Below are positions 18,180 to 29,794 of a stretch of DNA of 64,000 nucleotides, in pieces. The translations under genes and the position numbers were made by a program. The DNA is from Betaproteobacteria bacterium (GTDB lineage: Bacteria; Pseudomonadota; Gammaproteobacteria; Burkholderiales; Burkholderiaceae_F). Location of the stretch: assembly GCA_005882215.1 (NCBI GenBank), contig VBCK01000132.1, forward strand, positions 1 through 64,000. Reading direction: 5' to 3'. Numbering within the stretch: the stretch's first letter is position 1; each line of letters begins with the position of its first letter. Below the pieces are notes generated by a model. It was not told where the DNA came from and searched no databases. It saw only the letters and a program-made list of their open reading frames with translations.

Positions 18180-18195
18180 TGGTTCGAATCTTGCT
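18180..18195 (+). promoter_or_regulatory. Candidate sigma54 promoter for amtB
   Basis: TGGTTCGAATCTTGCT has the obligatory GG and GC exactly ten bases apart (GG at 18181-18182, GC at 18193-18194) and matches the sigma54 consensus TGGCACGnnnnTTGCW at all but two fixed positions. It reads toward amtB and would give a leader of about 160 nt. An ammonium transporter is a typical NtrC/sigma54 target, which raises the likelihood. The rest of the 18061-18365 interval holds no gene that I can support. Confidence 0.5.
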
Positions 18196-18365
18196 GGTAG
18201 TCGGTCCGTCGGGCGACACGAACCCCTGTTGCCCGGTGCTTTGGGGGGCGATCGAAGAACTCCATCAAGAGCTCGGTCGCTTGGTGAACGCGGAACGCCG
18301 ATCAAAGGGAGCGGCCCCGAGTTTTGCGACGGGTGCCAGCCGACGGTCGGACGAGGGAGAACGGT

Positions 18366-19841
18366 ATGAATCGAGCTCGCGCCTTGATGGGGATTGTCCT
18401 GATCGTTGCTTTGAACTTTTTGCCCTGGGTTCCTGCCTGTGCGCAAAACCAGCCGGCCGCAACGCCGCCTGCCGCAACGCCGGCCACTCCTGCGGCGGCA
18501 CCTGCAGCGGCAGCGGCGGCGGCACCCACCGGGACCTGGGTCGCGGCCCCAGCCTGGTTGAATTCCGGCAACAACGCCTGGCAACTTGCGGCGGCGACCT
18601 TCGTTGCCCTGCAGAGCATCCCCGGCCTGATGATTCTGTACGCGGGGCTGGTCAAGAAGAAATGGGCGATCAACAGCGCCTTCATGGTGATGTACGCCTT
18701 CGCTTCCGTGATGGTCGTCTGGGTGCTGTGGGCCTACAACATGTCGTTCGGTCCGAAATGGTTTCCCTTTCTCGGCCAGCCGGGTCCGGCGGTTTCGGCG
18801 GGCTTCGAACTCAGCCAGGCCACCGTTCCCGAGGCGGCTTCGGGCATGCCCGATCTGACATTTCCGATGGCCACGATGACCTATTTCCAGTTCGTGTTCG
18901 CCGCGATAACGGTGATCATCCTGGGGGGATCGGTTCTCGGGCGCATGAGCTTCAAGGCATGGGTCATCTTCGTTCCCCTGTGGATGACGTTCATTTACAC
19001 GATCGGATGTTTCAGTATCTGGGGCGGTGGATGGCTCGCAGCGGCGGGGGCGGTCGACTTCTCCGGCGGCTATGTGATCCATCTGGCCGCAGGCGTTTCA
19101 GGCTTCGTGGCCGCGTCGGTCGTCGGACCACGCCTTCAGGCCGACCGCGAGCATTTTCCGCCGAACAACCTGTTGATCGCTTTGGCGGGCGCCGGCATCC
19201 TGTGGCTGGGGTGGAACGGCTTCAATGGCGGAGATCCTTACTTCGCCAACGCCGACGCAGCCGGAGCGGTCTTGAACACGAACCTCTGCACTGCGGTCGC
19301 GCTGATGACGTGGACGGCCATGGATTCGATGGCCTACGGCAAGCCTTCGATCGTCGGGGCCATCAACGGGATGATCGCCGGACTGGTCGGAATCACGCCC
19401 GCTGCAGGTTACGTGAACGGCTGGGGCGCGATCATCATCGGTCTTTGCGCCGGCATCATTCCCTGGTTCAGCATGAACAAGCTGCAGAAGACCGCGCTGT
19501 TGTCCAAAGTGGACGACACCTTGGGAGTGCTGTCGACCCACGGTGTGGCCGGCCTGATGGGCGGCCTGCTAACCGGTGTGCTGGCCGATCCCAACATGCT
19601 CGTCTACCTCGGCACCGGGTCGAATGCGCCCGGCGCCTCCACCACCGGGTGGGCCTACGGCAATTTCAAGCAATTCCTGCTGCAGGCCGAAGCCGCGGGG
19701 TTCATCATCGTGCTGAACGCCATGGGTACTTACGTGATCCTGAAGGTGATGTCCCTCTTCGTATCGCTGCGGATGGTGGACAGCACCTTGCAGGCCGGCG
19801 ACAACGCCGTACACGGCGAGGAAGCCTACTCGCCGGTTTGA
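18366..19841 (+). CDS. amtB: Ammonium transporter
   Basis: Inner-membrane ammonium channel (Amt/Rh family), 491 residues. A signal peptide (RALMGIVLIVALNFLPWVPACA) and an Ala/Pro-rich linker come before the eleven-helix core, as in many proteobacterial Amt proteins. Core motifs are NAWQLAAATFVALQSIPGLM, IYTIGCFSIWGGGWL, DFSGGYVIHLAAGVSGFVAA, ILWLGWNGFNGGDPY and THGVAGLMGGLLTGV. The ATG at 18366 has AGGGAGAA upstream. No glnK is next to it, although amtB is usually paired with a PII gene. Upstream sits a sigma54-like promoter and an NtrC-like dyad, consistent with induction on nitrogen limitation. Confidence 0.93.
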   Translation: MNRARALMGIVLIVALNFLPWVPACAQNQPAATPPAATPATPAAAPAAAAAAAPTGTWVAAPAWLNSGNNAWQLAAATFVALQSIPGLMILYAGLVKKKWAINSAFMVMYAFASVMVVWVLWAYNMSFGPKWFPFLGQPGPAVSAGFELSQATVPEAASGMPDLTFPMATMTYFQFVFAAITVIILGGSVLGRMSFKAWVIFVPLWMTFIYTIGCFSIWGGGWLAAAGAVDFSGGYVIHLAAGVSGFVAASVVGPRLQADREHFPPNNLLIALAGAGILWLGWNGFNGGDPYFANADAAGAVLNTNLCTAVALMTWTAMDSMAYGKPSIVGAINGMIAGLVGITPAAGYVNGWGAIIIGLCAGIIPWFSMNKLQKTALLSKVDDTLGVLSTHGVAGLMGGLLTGVLADPNMLVYLGTGSNAPGASTTGWAYGNFKQFLLQAEAAGFIIVLNAMGTYVILKVMSLFVSLRMVDSTLQAGDNAVHGEEAYSPV

Positions 19842-19854
19842 GTCACGGCACGAA

Positions 19855-20229
19855 GTGAGCACAAAGAAGCGGCTGTTTCTGGCGCTTACGGTGACGGCGG
19901 CCCTGTCGGCCGCCGCCATCGTCTTCGCGTTCGGCAGTGCCGGCGGTTCGGATCCGGTCGGTGTCGAGTCCACGACGCTCCGATGCACCAATCCTTTCAG
20001 CGGAGCGAGCTGGGACGTGGCAATCGATCCGGCAAGGAGCACGGCCGATTCGTTTCCGGCGCAAATCACGGACAGGTCGATCCGGTGGCGCGATGCCGCG
20101 CGCGGCGGCAACTACGAGTTCGATCGCGGCTCAGGCGAGCTCACCGTCGTCTATGCGTCCAGCATGGGCGGCACGTTCCTGAAGGACAACTGCCGATTCG
20201 TGCGGGGACCCGACGCGGCCTCGGGCTGA
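19855..20229 (+). CDS. Exported or membrane-anchored protein of unknown function
   Basis: A 124-residue protein starting at GTG 19855, 13 bp after amtB. The N-terminus (STKKRLFLALTVTAALSAAA) is a signal peptide or membrane anchor. The remainder has a Cys in TTLRCTNPFSG and another in LKDNCRFVRG, which may pair. I do not recognise a family. No good ribosome binding site is visible, so translation may depend on amtB. Its 3' end faces liuE. Confidence 0.5.
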   Translation: MSTKKRLFLALTVTAALSAAAIVFAFGSAGGSDPVGVESTTLRCTNPFSGASWDVAIDPARSTADSFPAQITDRSIRWRDAARGGNYEFDRGSGELTVVYASSMGGTFLKDNCRFVRGPDAASG

Positions 20230-20281
20230 TGTCAAACGCGCCGCTGCGGTAGGCGCAGAGCCGGACGGTCCGGGTTGCGGC

Positions 20282-21214
20282 CTATCCCGCCTGTGTGGCA
20301 CGCGCGTTGATCGCGTTGCCGGCGCGCGTGGCGGCCTTGCGGCCGAGCACCCCGCTGATCCACTGGCCGATCTGGACGAGCCGGGTCATGTCGACGCCGG
20401 TTTCGATCTGCAGCCCGTTCAGCAGGTACAGCACGTCCTCGGTAGCGACATTGCCGGTGGCCCCACGGGCGAACGGGCAGCCGCCGAGGCCGGCCACGCT
20501 GGCATCGAAGGTCGATATGCCCATCTGCAGGCACGCGTACACGTTGGCCAGCGCCTGGCCATAGGTGTCGTGGAAATGGCCGCTGACGTCCTGCAGCGGA
20601 TACACGGCCAGCACGGCCTCGAACGCATCCCGGGTCGCCCGGGGCGTGCCGACACCGATCGTGTCGGCGACCCCGATCTGCTGCACGCCGATTTCCTTCA
20701 TCAGCCGGGCCACGCGCGCCACCGCGTCCGGCCGAACCGGCCCCTCGTACGGACAACCGAGCGAACAGGAAATGGAGCCACGCACCGCGATGCCGGCGCT
20801 GCGAGCTGCCTGGCACACCGGGGCAAAGCGCTCGATCGACTCGGCAATCGAGCAGTTGATATTCTTCCGGCAGAACGTTTCGCTCGCAGCTGAAAACACG
20901 ACCACTTCGTCCGCCCGCACGGCCAGTGCCGCCTCGAAACCTTGCAGGTTCGGAACCAGCGCCGCGTACACGACGCCTGGCCGGCGCATCACGCGGCCCA
21001 GAACCTCGGCGCCGTCCGCCATCTGGGGCACCCACTTCGGAGACACGAAGGCGGCCGCCTCGAGCTTGCTGATCCCCGCCTGCACCAGGCGCTCGATCAG
21101 CTCGATCTTTAGCGGCGTTGCGACCGGCTGCGTCTCGTTCTGCAGGCCGTCGCGCGGACCGACCTCGACCAGCGTTACGCGCGTCGGCAAACCGGAACTC
21201 GAGCCAGCCATCAT
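20282..21214 (-). CDS. liuE: Hydroxymethylglutaryl-CoA lyase
   Basis: Cleaves HMG-CoA to acetyl-CoA and acetoacetate, the last step of leucine degradation. The 310-residue TIM-barrel protein has VTLVEVGPRDGLQNE near residue 15, FVSPKWVPQMADG, SAASETFCRKN, GSISCSLGCPYEG near 155, VSGHFHDTYGQALAN (metal His-x-His) near 225, and the signature SVAGLGGCPFARGATGN near 255 with the catalytic Cys. The start at 21214 (first of two tandem ATGs) has GAGGG upstream; a longer frame enters liuD. It is 34 bp downstream of liuD. Confidence 0.92.
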   Translation of the reverse strand: MMAGSSSGLPTRVTLVEVGPRDGLQNETQPVATPLKIELIERLVQAGISKLEAAAFVSPKWVPQMADGAEVLGRVMRRPGVVYAALVPNLQGFEAALAVRADEVVVFSAASETFCRKNINCSIAESIERFAPVCQAARSAGIAVRGSISCSLGCPYEGPVRPDAVARVARLMKEIGVQQIGVADTIGVGTPRATRDAFEAVLAVYPLQDVSGHFHDTYGQALANVYACLQMGISTFDASVAGLGGCPFARGATGNVATEDVLYLLNGLQIETGVDMTRLVQIGQWISGVLGRKAATRAGNAINARATQAG

Positions 21215-21248
21215 CGGAATCCCTCGCGCTCGAAGCGCGTGAGTTTCA

Positions 21249-23267
<2,019 letters not shown>

Positions 23268-23303
23268 ATGACGGCGCGAAGCGACGCGGATCGGAGCGTT
23301 GGC

Positions 23304-23331
23304 GTCAGCACAGCCGAGCCCCCGTCATGGC
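23304..23331. repeat. Short dispersed repeat, copy 1
   Basis: This 28-bp segment in the gap between liuC and liuD matches 37500-37527 at 25 of 28 positions, in the same orientation. Both copies carry the core GAGCCCCCG followed by CATGGC. Both lie at gene ends, one in a gap and one inside the abnormal 3' end of dsbA. With two copies it cannot be called a defined repeat family. Confidence 0.35.
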
Positions 23332-23393
23332 GAAGGGCGTAACGCGAGCGGAACCGCACCCGGCCGCTCCCCGCCCGGCGTGGGCCGCCAACG

Positions 23394-24230
23394 CTACATC
23401 TCTTCATCGTCGTCCTTGGCGGGCGGCGCGCTCGAGCGGCTGACCTGCCACAGCGGCTTGCGTTTCTGCAGAAACGCGCGCACCCCCTCCCGGCCATCCT
23501 CGGAGCTGCGCACCAAGGCGATCCGCTCTGCGGTATCGGCCAGCAACTGGTCGGTGAGCGGCCGCTCGGCGATGTCGTGCACCAGGCGCTTGGCCTCGCG
23601 CGTGGCCTGCAGGCTGGTCTGTGACAGCGCATCCAGCACCCCGGCGATATACGGATCCAGCTGCTCGGCGGCAACCACCGTGTGCAGCAGCCCGATCCGC
23701 AGCGCTTCCGCGCTGTCGAATCGCTCCGCGGTCTGGAAGTAGCGCAGCGCGTTGCGCCGCCCGATCGCGCGCACCACGTAAGGCCCGATCGTGGCCGGAA
23801 TCAGGCCGAGGCGCGTTTCGCTCAGACAGAAGGTCGCGCCGCGGGCGGCAAAGGCCATGTCACAGGCCGCCACCAGGCCCAGGCCACCGCCGTAGGCGTC
23901 GCCGTGCACGCGCGCGATCGTGGGCTTCGGACACTCGCAGATCGTGCGCAGCATGCGCGCCAGCTGCAGCGCATCGCGCCGGTTCTCCTCGGCGCTGAAG
24001 TCGGCCATCCGCGCCATCCACTCCAGGTCGGCACCGGCGCAGAACACCGGGCCGCGGCCGCACAGTACGACCGCGCGCACGCGCTGGTTCTGGCCGAGCT
24101 CGCCGAAAGCCGCGTCGAGCTCTCCGATCATCGACTCGTTGAACGCGTTGCGCACGCGTTCGCGCACCATCGTGACGAACGCCACGCCGTCGCGCACTTC
24201 GGTCTGAAGCGTCTGGAATCCCTGCGTCAT
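23394..24230 (-). CDS. liuC: Methylglutaconyl-CoA hydratase (enoyl-CoA hydratase family)
   Basis: A 278-residue crotonase-fold enzyme expected to hydrate 3-methylglutaconyl-CoA to HMG-CoA. Motifs are [18 protein letters not shown] near residue 65 (oxyanion hole), [20 protein letters not shown] near 110, and [19 protein letters not shown] near 140 with the usual Glu. The assignment to this step rests on its place between liuD and liuB; crotonase sequence alone would not settle the substrate. The C-terminal tail [11 protein letters not shown] is acidic and unusual. It lies 62 bp downstream of liuB. Confidence 0.85.
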   Translation of the reverse strand: MTQGFQTLQTEVRDGVAFVTMVRERVRNAFNESMIGELDAAFGELGQNQRVRAVVLCGRGPVFCAGADLEWMARMADFSAEENRRDALQLARMLRTICECPKPTIARVHGDAYGGGLGLVAACDMAFAARGATFCLSETRLGLIPATIGPYVVRAIGRRNALRYFQTAERFDSAEALRIGLLHTVVAAEQLDPYIAGVLDALSQTSLQATREAKRLVHDIAERPLTDQLLADTAERIALVRSSEDGREGVRAFLQKRKPLWQVSRSSAPPAKDDDEEM

Positions 24231-24292
24231 CGTCCGCTCCGTTGCCCTTCGCAGGCTCGCTCGATGCTACAGAAATGCGCCGCGCTGCACCG

Positions 24293-25900
24293 TCAAATGC
24301 GAAACACGGGGAAACGGGTCGGCTCGATCGGGGCGTTCAACGACGCCGACAGCCCGAGTGCGAGGCACATGCGTGTTTGCAGCGGGTCGATGACGCCGTC
24401 GTCCCACAGCCGGGCCGACGCATAGTACGGGTGTCCCTGGAGCTCGTACTGGGCCAGGATCGGGGCCCGGAACGCCTCCTCCTCCTGCGGCGACCAGGAG
24501 CCGCCGCGCGCCTCGATGCCTTCGCGCCGCACTGTGGCCAGCACGCGGGCGGCCTGCTCACCACCCATCACCGAAATGCGGGCGTTCGGCCACATCCACA
24601 GCAGCCGCGGCGAATACGCGCGCCCGCACATGCCGTAGTTGCCGGCGCCGAACGAGCCTCCGACGATCACCGTGAACTTGGGTACCTGGGCGCAGGCGAC
24701 CGCGCCCACCAGCTTGGCGCCATGCCGCGCGATGCCCTCGCTCTCGACCTTACGCCCGACCATGAATCCGGTGATGTTCTGCAGAAACACCAGCGGTGTT
24801 GCGCGCTGGCAGCAAAGCTCGATGAAATGCGCTCCCTTTTGCGCACTGTCCGAGAACAGGATCCCGTTATTGGCCAGGATCCCGACCGGAATGCCGTGAA
24901 TCCAGGCAAACCCCGTGACCAGCGTCGGCCCAAAGCGTGCCTTGAACTCGTCGAACTCGCTGCGGTCGACGATCCGCGCGATCAGCTCGCGACAGTCGTA
25001 CGGCTGGCGCGCATCGCTCGGCACGATCCCGTACAGGTCCTGCGGGTCGTGCGCTGGAGGCGCCGGATCGCGCAGTGCGACCGAGGCGCGCTGCTGCGGC
25101 CCCAGTCTGGCCACGATCCGGCGCGCCAGCGCGAGCGCGTGCCGGTCGTCGTGCGCCAGGTGGTCAGCCACCCCCGACAGGCGTGTGTGCACGTCGCCGC
25201 CGCCGAGGTCCTCTGCGCTGACCGTCTCGCCGGTGGCCGCTTTCACCAGCGGCGGACCGCCGAGAAAGATCGTCCCCTGGTTGCGCACGATGATCGTCTC
25301 GTCGCTCATTGCCGGCACGTACGCCCCGCCCGCGGTGCACGAGCCCATCACGACCGCGATCTGGGCGATGGCCTGTGCCGACAGCGTCGCCTGGTTGTAG
25401 AAGATCCGCCCGAAGTGGTCGCGATCCGGAAACACCTCGTCCTGGTTCGGCAGGTTGGCCCCGCCCGAGTCGACCAGGTACACGCACGGCAGCCGGTTTT
25501 CGCGGGCGATGTCCTGCGCGCGCAGGTGCTTCTTTACCGTGATCGGGAAGTAGGTGCCGCCCTTGACCGTGGCGTCATTGCACACCACCACGCATTCGCG
25601 GCCGCTGACGCGCCCGATTCCGGTGATCAGCCCGGCCCCGGGTGCCTCGTTGTCGTACATGCCCAGCGCCGCCAGCTGCGACAGCTCCAGGAAGGGCGCG
25701 CCGGAATCCAGCAGCAGCTGCACGCGTTCGCGAGGAAGCAGCTTTCCGCGCGCCACGTGACGCGTGCGGGCGGCCTCGTCGCCGCCGAGCGCGATCCGGC
25801 CTACCTGGGCGCGCAGGTCCTCGACCAATGCACTCATCGCCTGCCGCGCGCGAACGAACCCGTCGCCGCCGCGCTCGAGGCGGGTCTCCAGAACGTTCAT
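24293..25900 (-). CDS. liuB: Methylcrotonyl-CoA carboxylase, carboxyltransferase (beta) subunit
   Basis: The 535-residue carboxyltransferase partner of LiuD. Motifs are [19 protein letters not shown] near residue 48, [20 protein letters not shown] near 105, [15 protein letters not shown] near 145, [16 protein letters not shown] near 185, FQARFG-like [18 protein letters not shown] near 325, [11 protein letters not shown] near 370, and [20 protein letters not shown] near 410. The start at ATG 25900 overlaps the MFS gene's stop (ATGA); the frame stays open far upstream but is only a shadow of the MFS gene. Length matches MccB. Confidence 0.93.
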   Translation of the reverse strand: MNVLETRLERGGDGFVRARQAMSALVEDLRAQVGRIALGGDEAARTRHVARGKLLPRERVQLLLDSGAPFLELSQLAALGMYDNEAPGAGLITGIGRVSGRECVVVCNDATVKGGTYFPITVKKHLRAQDIARENRLPCVYLVDSGGANLPNQDEVFPDRDHFGRIFYNQATLSAQAIAQIAVVMGSCTAGGAYVPAMSDETIIVRNQGTIFLGGPPLVKAATGETVSAEDLGGGDVHTRLSGVADHLAHDDRHALALARRIVARLGPQQRASVALRDPAPPAHDPQDLYGIVPSDARQPYDCRELIARIVDRSEFDEFKARFGPTLVTGFAWIHGIPVGILANNGILFSDSAQKGAHFIELCCQRATPLVFLQNITGFMVGRKVESEGIARHGAKLVGAVACAQVPKFTVIVGGSFGAGNYGMCGRAYSPRLLWMWPNARISVMGGEQAARVLATVRREGIEARGGSWSPQEEEAFRAPILAQYELQGHPYYASARLWDDGVIDPLQTRMCLALGLSASLNAPIEPTRFPVFRI

Positions 25901-27144
25901 CCGTCGGCCCGCCGGGGTGACACCGTTGCGGGGGGCCTGTCGCGGCCGGCGGCAAAGTGCCGCCACGCGATCGCCAGCGCCAGCGCCTGCAGCGCAGAGG
26001 ATAGAAAGAACGGCGCTCCGACCCGCCAATCCGAGGCCGGCAGAAACGTGACCTGGGCCAGAACGGAATTGCCGATGATCGGCGCAATGACACCCATCAG
26101 GCTGCCTAAGGAGGACAGCGTTCCCATCACCCGGCCCTGTTCCTCGGCTGCGGCCGCCTTGGACACGATCCCCTGGATCGTCACGACCGACCCCATTGCC
26201 AGGAAATTGCACGCGATGATCGCGTACAGCATCCAGGCCTGCGTGGCCAGGCCGTAGCCTGCATAGGCGAGCGTGCCCGACAGCATGCCGGCCAGGATCA
26301 AGCGGCGCTCTCCGAACGCCCGGATCAGCCGCCCCAGCAGTCCGCCCTGCACGATCACGGCGACCAGCCCGACGACGAAGAGGGAAAGGCCGCTTTCCCG
26401 CGGGCCCCAGGCGAATTTGAAGTTTGTATAAAGCACCCAGGTCATCTGCAGCATCCACTGCGCCAGCGTCGTGAACGCGAAGGCCGCCACCAGCGCGCCG
26501 ACCCCATGCAGCCGGGTGATGCCGGCCAGCGCGGTGAGTGGATTCAGGCGCGCCTGCGAAAGCGGCCGGCGCCGGTGCGCCGGCAGCGATTCGGGCAGAA
26601 TCAGCAGGCCATACAGCCAGTTCACCGCGGACAGCGCAGCCGCTGCGTAAAGCGGCAGGCGCAGGTCGATGCCTCCGAGCACCCCGCCGAGCATCGGACC
26701 CAGCACGAAGCCGATGCCGAACATCGCGCCCAGTCTGCCCAGGGCCTGTGTGCGCTGCTCCACCGGCGTGATGTCGGCCACGTACGCCTGGCCGACCGCG
26801 AAGTTGGCCGACAGCCCACCGCCGAGCACGCGGGCCGCCACGATCACCCACAATGAATGCGCCAGCGCGGTCAGCAGGAAGGTCGCTCCCAGGCCCGCGA
26901 TCCCGAGCAGCAGCAGCGGGCGGCGCCCGAAACGGTCCGACAGCGCGCCCAGCAGTGGCGCGCACAGGAACTGGCTGGCGCCGTAAGTGACCGCGACCGC
27001 GCCGTACCAGTAGGCCTGCGCGTCGCGTCCGCTGGTGAACTCGCCGACCAGGATCGGCATGATCGGAATGATCAGGCCGATGCCGATCACGTCGATCAGC
27101 GACGTCACCATGATGAACGCGACGGCCGGCCGGCGCCGGCTCAT
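25897..27144 (-). CDS. MFS transporter, TetA/DHA1-like
   Basis: A 415-residue twelve-helix major facilitator. It starts [20 protein letters not shown], followed by the motif A loop [17 protein letters not shown] near residue 70, then [20 protein letters not shown] (TetA-family loop) near 125 and [13 protein letters not shown] near 150. TetA-like proteins export small drugs by proton antiport, but the substrate here is unknown. It overlaps liuB by 4 bp, so it is translated with the leucine genes; that suggests a linked metabolite or simply read-through. A GTG at 27213 could add 23 residues, overlapping the upstream gene; ATG 27144 is preferred. Confidence 0.82.
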   Translation of the reverse strand: MSRRRPAVAFIMVTSLIDVIGIGLIIPIMPILVGEFTSGRDAQAYWYGAVAVTYGASQFLCAPLLGALSDRFGRRPLLLLGIAGLGATFLLTALAHSLWVIVAARVLGGGLSANFAVGQAYVADITPVEQRTQALGRLGAMFGIGFVLGPMLGGVLGGIDLRLPLYAAAALSAVNWLYGLLILPESLPAHRRRPLSQARLNPLTALAGITRLHGVGALVAAFAFTTLAQWMLQMTWVLYTNFKFAWGPRESGLSLFVVGLVAVIVQGGLLGRLIRAFGERRLILAGMLSGTLAYAGYGLATQAWMLYAIIACNFLAMGSVVTIQGIVSKAAAAEEQGRVMGTLSSLGSLMGVIAPIIGNSVLAQVTFLPASDWRVGAPFFLSSALQALALAIAWRHFAAGRDRPPATVSPRRADG

Positions 27145-27188
27145 CGCTGGCGAGCGGTCCGCGCCTTCGGCGTCAGCCGGGGGCGGAA

Positions 27189-27791
27189 TCAAAAGGGCCC
27201 CGTCGCGAGCCACCGCTCGATCTGCGGTAGCCGGTCATGGCCCCAGAACGGCTCGCCATCCACGAACATGAACGGCGCGCCGAACACTCCGCGAGCCAGC
27301 GCCGAATCGACGTGCTCCCTGAGCCGCTCCTTGACGGCTGTCTGCTGGATCGCCTGCAGGGCCGCCCCGGGATCGACGCCGACCTGGCGCAACACATCCG
27401 CGAGCACCGCAACGTCCGAAATGTTGCGACCCGCGGCGAAATACGCGCGCAACGCCGCGTGCACGAAGCTGCCGGCGCGTGGCGGATCGGTATCGCTCAG
27501 CCAGAGCAGCGCGCGCGCCGGCGCGACTGTCGATATCGGAAAAGGCTCTGGCAGCAGGAACGGCACGCTGGCGAAGCGCGCGCTGCGCTCGAAATCGCGC
27601 CTGCTGTAGTCGCCCTTCAGCGGCACGTCCGGCAGCGGGCGCATGCCGGAAACCTTGAAGGCCACGCCCAGCAGCATCGGTTTGTAATCGACGCTGCGCC
27701 CATAGCGGGCCGCCAGCGGCTCGATGCTCTCGGAGGCCAGGTACGAATAGGGCGACGAGAAGTCTAAATAGAACTCGATCGGGGCTGCCAT
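27189..27791 (-). CDS. 2-hydroxychromene-2-carboxylate isomerase-like protein (DsbA-fold, kappa GST-like)
   Basis: A 200-residue thioredoxin-like protein beginning IEFYLDFSSPYSYLASE, the kappa-class/HCCA isomerase signature with Ser in place of the redox Cys. Other matches are YKPMLLGVAFKVSG near residue 37, PVFLPEPFP-like VPFLLPEPFPIST near 77, and ARGVFGAPFMFVDGEPFWGHDRLPQIE near 165 with cis-Pro. In naphthalene degraders the enzyme isomerises 2-hydroxychromene-2-carboxylate with glutathione; here no aromatic pathway is nearby, so the true role may be a general glutathione-linked isomerisation. The methyltransferase gene lies 3 bp upstream. Confidence 0.8.
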   Translation of the reverse strand: MAAPIEFYLDFSSPYSYLASESIEPLAARYGRSVDYKPMLLGVAFKVSGMRPLPDVPLKGDYSRRDFERSARFASVPFLLPEPFPISTVAPARALLWLSDTDPPRAGSFVHAALRAYFAAGRNISDVAVLADVLRQVGVDPGAALQAIQQTAVKERLREHVDSALARGVFGAPFMFVDGEPFWGHDRLPQIERWLATGPF

Positions 27792-27794
27792 CGC

Positions 27795-28607
27795 TCAGTG
27801 TCCTGAATCAGCCGTCCTCGGGGTCTGGATCAGGCCAAAGTAGACGCGCGCGTCGTATTGCATCTGCACACGCCCGCCGCGCTGCATCGAGTCGAACAGC
27901 TGCCGCAGCGCGCTCATCATCGGCGCGTAGGCGCTGTGATCGGGCGCCGGCAGATAGGAGGCCGAACTGACGCGGGCGGTCAGCAGCTCGAAGTCCAGCT
28001 CGGTGACGTGCTCGAATTCGCTGCGGTGAAAGAGCGAACCGCCGAAGAAGGCCCCGATCGAGTCCTCGTCGGTGTGGCGCTCGCGGATCTGCGGGTACTC
28101 GGTACCGTACTGGAGCAGCAGCTGTTCGTAGCCGCGAGAAAAATCGCTCTCGTCGGTGCGCCGCACGTTCCAGATCAACGCGGCCCGGGGCGGCCCGCGC
28201 AGGATGCGCAGCGCCTCGGTGCGGGTCGCGCCCAGGTCGAACCAGTGGAAGGCCTGTGCGGCGATCACGCAGTCCGCGCAGGCGTCATCGAGCGTCGTGG
28301 CCTGTGCGTTGCCGTCCACGCTGCGAAAGCCGGCCAGGCCGGCCAGGGCGCGCTCGCCCTGCGCTCGCATCTGGGCGTTCGGTTCGACTCCGATCACCTG
28401 GAAGCCGGCCTGCAGGAAAATCAGCGAGGAAAGCCCGGTGCCGCTGCCCAGGTCCACGATCACGGCGCCGGGGGGCAAGTCGAGCTCGCGCGCCAGGTGC
28501 GCGGCGATCTGCGGCGGGTAGCCGGGCCGGCCGCTGGCATACGCCTGCGCCCGTCCCGAGAAGCGGGCGGTCGAATCGAGTCCGGGTGTGTCGGGACTGC
28601 TGTCCAT
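27795..28607 (-). CDS. Class I SAM-dependent methyltransferase
   Basis: A 270-residue methyltransferase. Motif I is VIVDLGSGTGLSSLIF near residue 50, with an acidic end of strand 2 in VIGVEPNAQMRAQG, and DCVIAAQAFHWFDLGATRTE near 113 (the AQAFHWF form common in this group) followed by the RILRGPP helix. The N-terminus DSTARFSGRAQAYASGRPGYP is the usual opening of this subfamily. Substrate unknown. It shares the operon with the isomerase gene (3 bp apart) and with the liu genes. Confidence 0.8.
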   Translation of the reverse strand: MDSSPDTPGLDSTARFSGRAQAYASGRPGYPPQIAAHLARELDLPPGAVIVDLGSGTGLSSLIFLQAGFQVIGVEPNAQMRAQGERALAGLAGFRSVDGNAQATTLDDACADCVIAAQAFHWFDLGATRTEALRILRGPPRAALIWNVRRTDESDFSRGYEQLLLQYGTEYPQIRERHTDEDSIGAFFGGSLFHRSEFEHVTELDFELLTARVSSASYLPAPDHSAYAPMMSALRQLFDSMQRGGRVQMQYDARVYFGLIQTPRTADSGH

Positions 28608-28619
28608 CCTGCGAGCCGC

Positions 28620-29045
28620 TCACTCGATCCGGGGCCTGGGCCGGCGGATGATCAGCACTCCCGTGAGTATGCCGGCGCCGAGCGCGCCCAGCAGCATCGG
28701 ACCGCCGCCGACGATGCCCGATACCAGCAGCGTCTTGCTCAGGCAGGACCCGAAGTCGCGCGGCTGGCACCAGGTCCAGCTGGTCAGAGCGGCGAAGGAC
28801 ATCCAGGTCAGCAGCATCACCAGGATGCCGCGGGAGACCGATTCGCCCAGCCGCCGGATCTTGCGCTCGGCGCTCTGGAAAATGATCAGTGAATACAGCA
28901 TCGCGAACAGTGCCGGCACCATGGCCAACACCCAGCGGTTCACGCCGGCCTCTTCGGCGAATGCCCGGAGCAGGTACTCGACGGCGGCGGCTGCGATCAG
29001 CGAAAAAACGAAAAAAACCAGGGACGCGATCGTGGCGGCGGACAT
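28620..29045 (-). CDS. Small integral membrane protein of unknown function
   Basis: A 141-residue protein with four predicted transmembrane segments (about residues 5-27, 37-57, 72-92 and 106-130). Two Cys (WCQPRDFGSC) lie in the loop between helices 3 and 4. I do not recognise the family. It follows the methyltransferase gene by 12 bp on the same strand and could be part of the same transcript. Confidence 0.65.
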   Translation of the reverse strand: MSAATIASLVFFVFSLIAAAAVEYLLRAFAEEAGVNRWVLAMVPALFAMLYSLIIFQSAERKIRRLGESVSRGILVMLLTWMSFAALTSWTWCQPRDFGSCLSKTLLVSGIVGGGPMLLGALGAGILTGVLIIRRPRPRIE

Positions 29046-29104
29046 CGTCTGGGAAGGCTGGGGCGGGATTCAGCCGAGCGGCAGTTTACCGCGCGATTCG
29101 ACCC

Positions 29105-29779
29105 TCACCATTCCAGCTGCTCGCCCGTGTGTTGAAGGAAACGTCCGTTGTGGGAGCGGTTGGCAGCGGCGATTACGCGTCGCAGTGCGGTCACACTGTC
29201 GCGCACGTCGAGCCTGGCCGACGGGCCGCCCATGTCGGTACGCACCCAGCCGGGACTCAGGGCCATGCAGACAACCCCGCGCGCGCCGAGGTGGATGCTG
29301 GCGGTCTTCACCACGCTGTTCAAGGCTGCCTTGCTGGCGCGGTACAGCCAGCTGTTGGTGTCGGTCGCCAGCCCGATCGATCCCCTGCGGCTCGAGATCG
29401 CCGCCAGCTTGCCCTGCGCCGACTCCAGGCCCTGGGCGAGCAGGGGGATCAGCTGCATCGGCGCCAGCACATTGGTGCGCATGACCTCGTCGAACTGCTC
29501 GCGCGACGGCGGGGCGAGCTCGGTGGTGTTGGGACCGCCTACGCCGGCCACCAGCAGCGCAACGTCGATCGGTTGTCCGTCCAGCTGCTGGCCGAGCGCG
29601 GCGATCGAATCCGGATCCAGCGCATCCAACGGCAAGGCGCGCGCGCCGAGCGCGCGCAATACCTCGGCGTCCTGCGGGCGACGGAAGGTCGCGATGACGC
29701 GGGCGCCGTCGGCCGCGTACTGACGCACGAACTCGAGCCCGATGCCACGCGTTGCGCCGACCACAAGTACGGTTGGCAT
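29105..29779 (-). CDS. Short-chain dehydrogenase/reductase
   Basis: A 224-residue SDR with NAD(P)-binding VLVVGATRGIGLEFVRQY at the N-terminus, LLVAGVGGPNT near residue 81, and active-site residues AAISSRRGSIG (Ser) near 127 and WLYRASKAALN (Tyr-xxx-Lys) near 145. SPGWVRTDMGGPSA near 178 is typical of the C-factor-like group. Reaction unknown. It lies 15 bp downstream of aceK on the same strand. Confidence 0.8.
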   Translation of the reverse strand: MPTVLVVGATRGIGLEFVRQYAADGARVIATFRRPQDAEVLRALGARALPLDALDPDSIAALGQQLDGQPIDVALLVAGVGGPNTTELAPPSREQFDEVMRTNVLAPMQLIPLLAQGLESAQGKLAAISSRRGSIGLATDTNSWLYRASKAALNSVVKTASIHLGARGVVCMALSPGWVRTDMGGPSARLDVRDSVTALRRVIAAANRSHNGRFLQHTGEQLEW

Positions 29780-29794
29780 CTGATCAGGTTCTGC

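Noticed and set aside
24293-26965. An 890-codon frame that would fuse an extra N-terminus to liuB
   Set aside because: The part before 25900 is an antisense-like frame of the MFS gene; liuB starts at the ATG overlapping the MFS stop.
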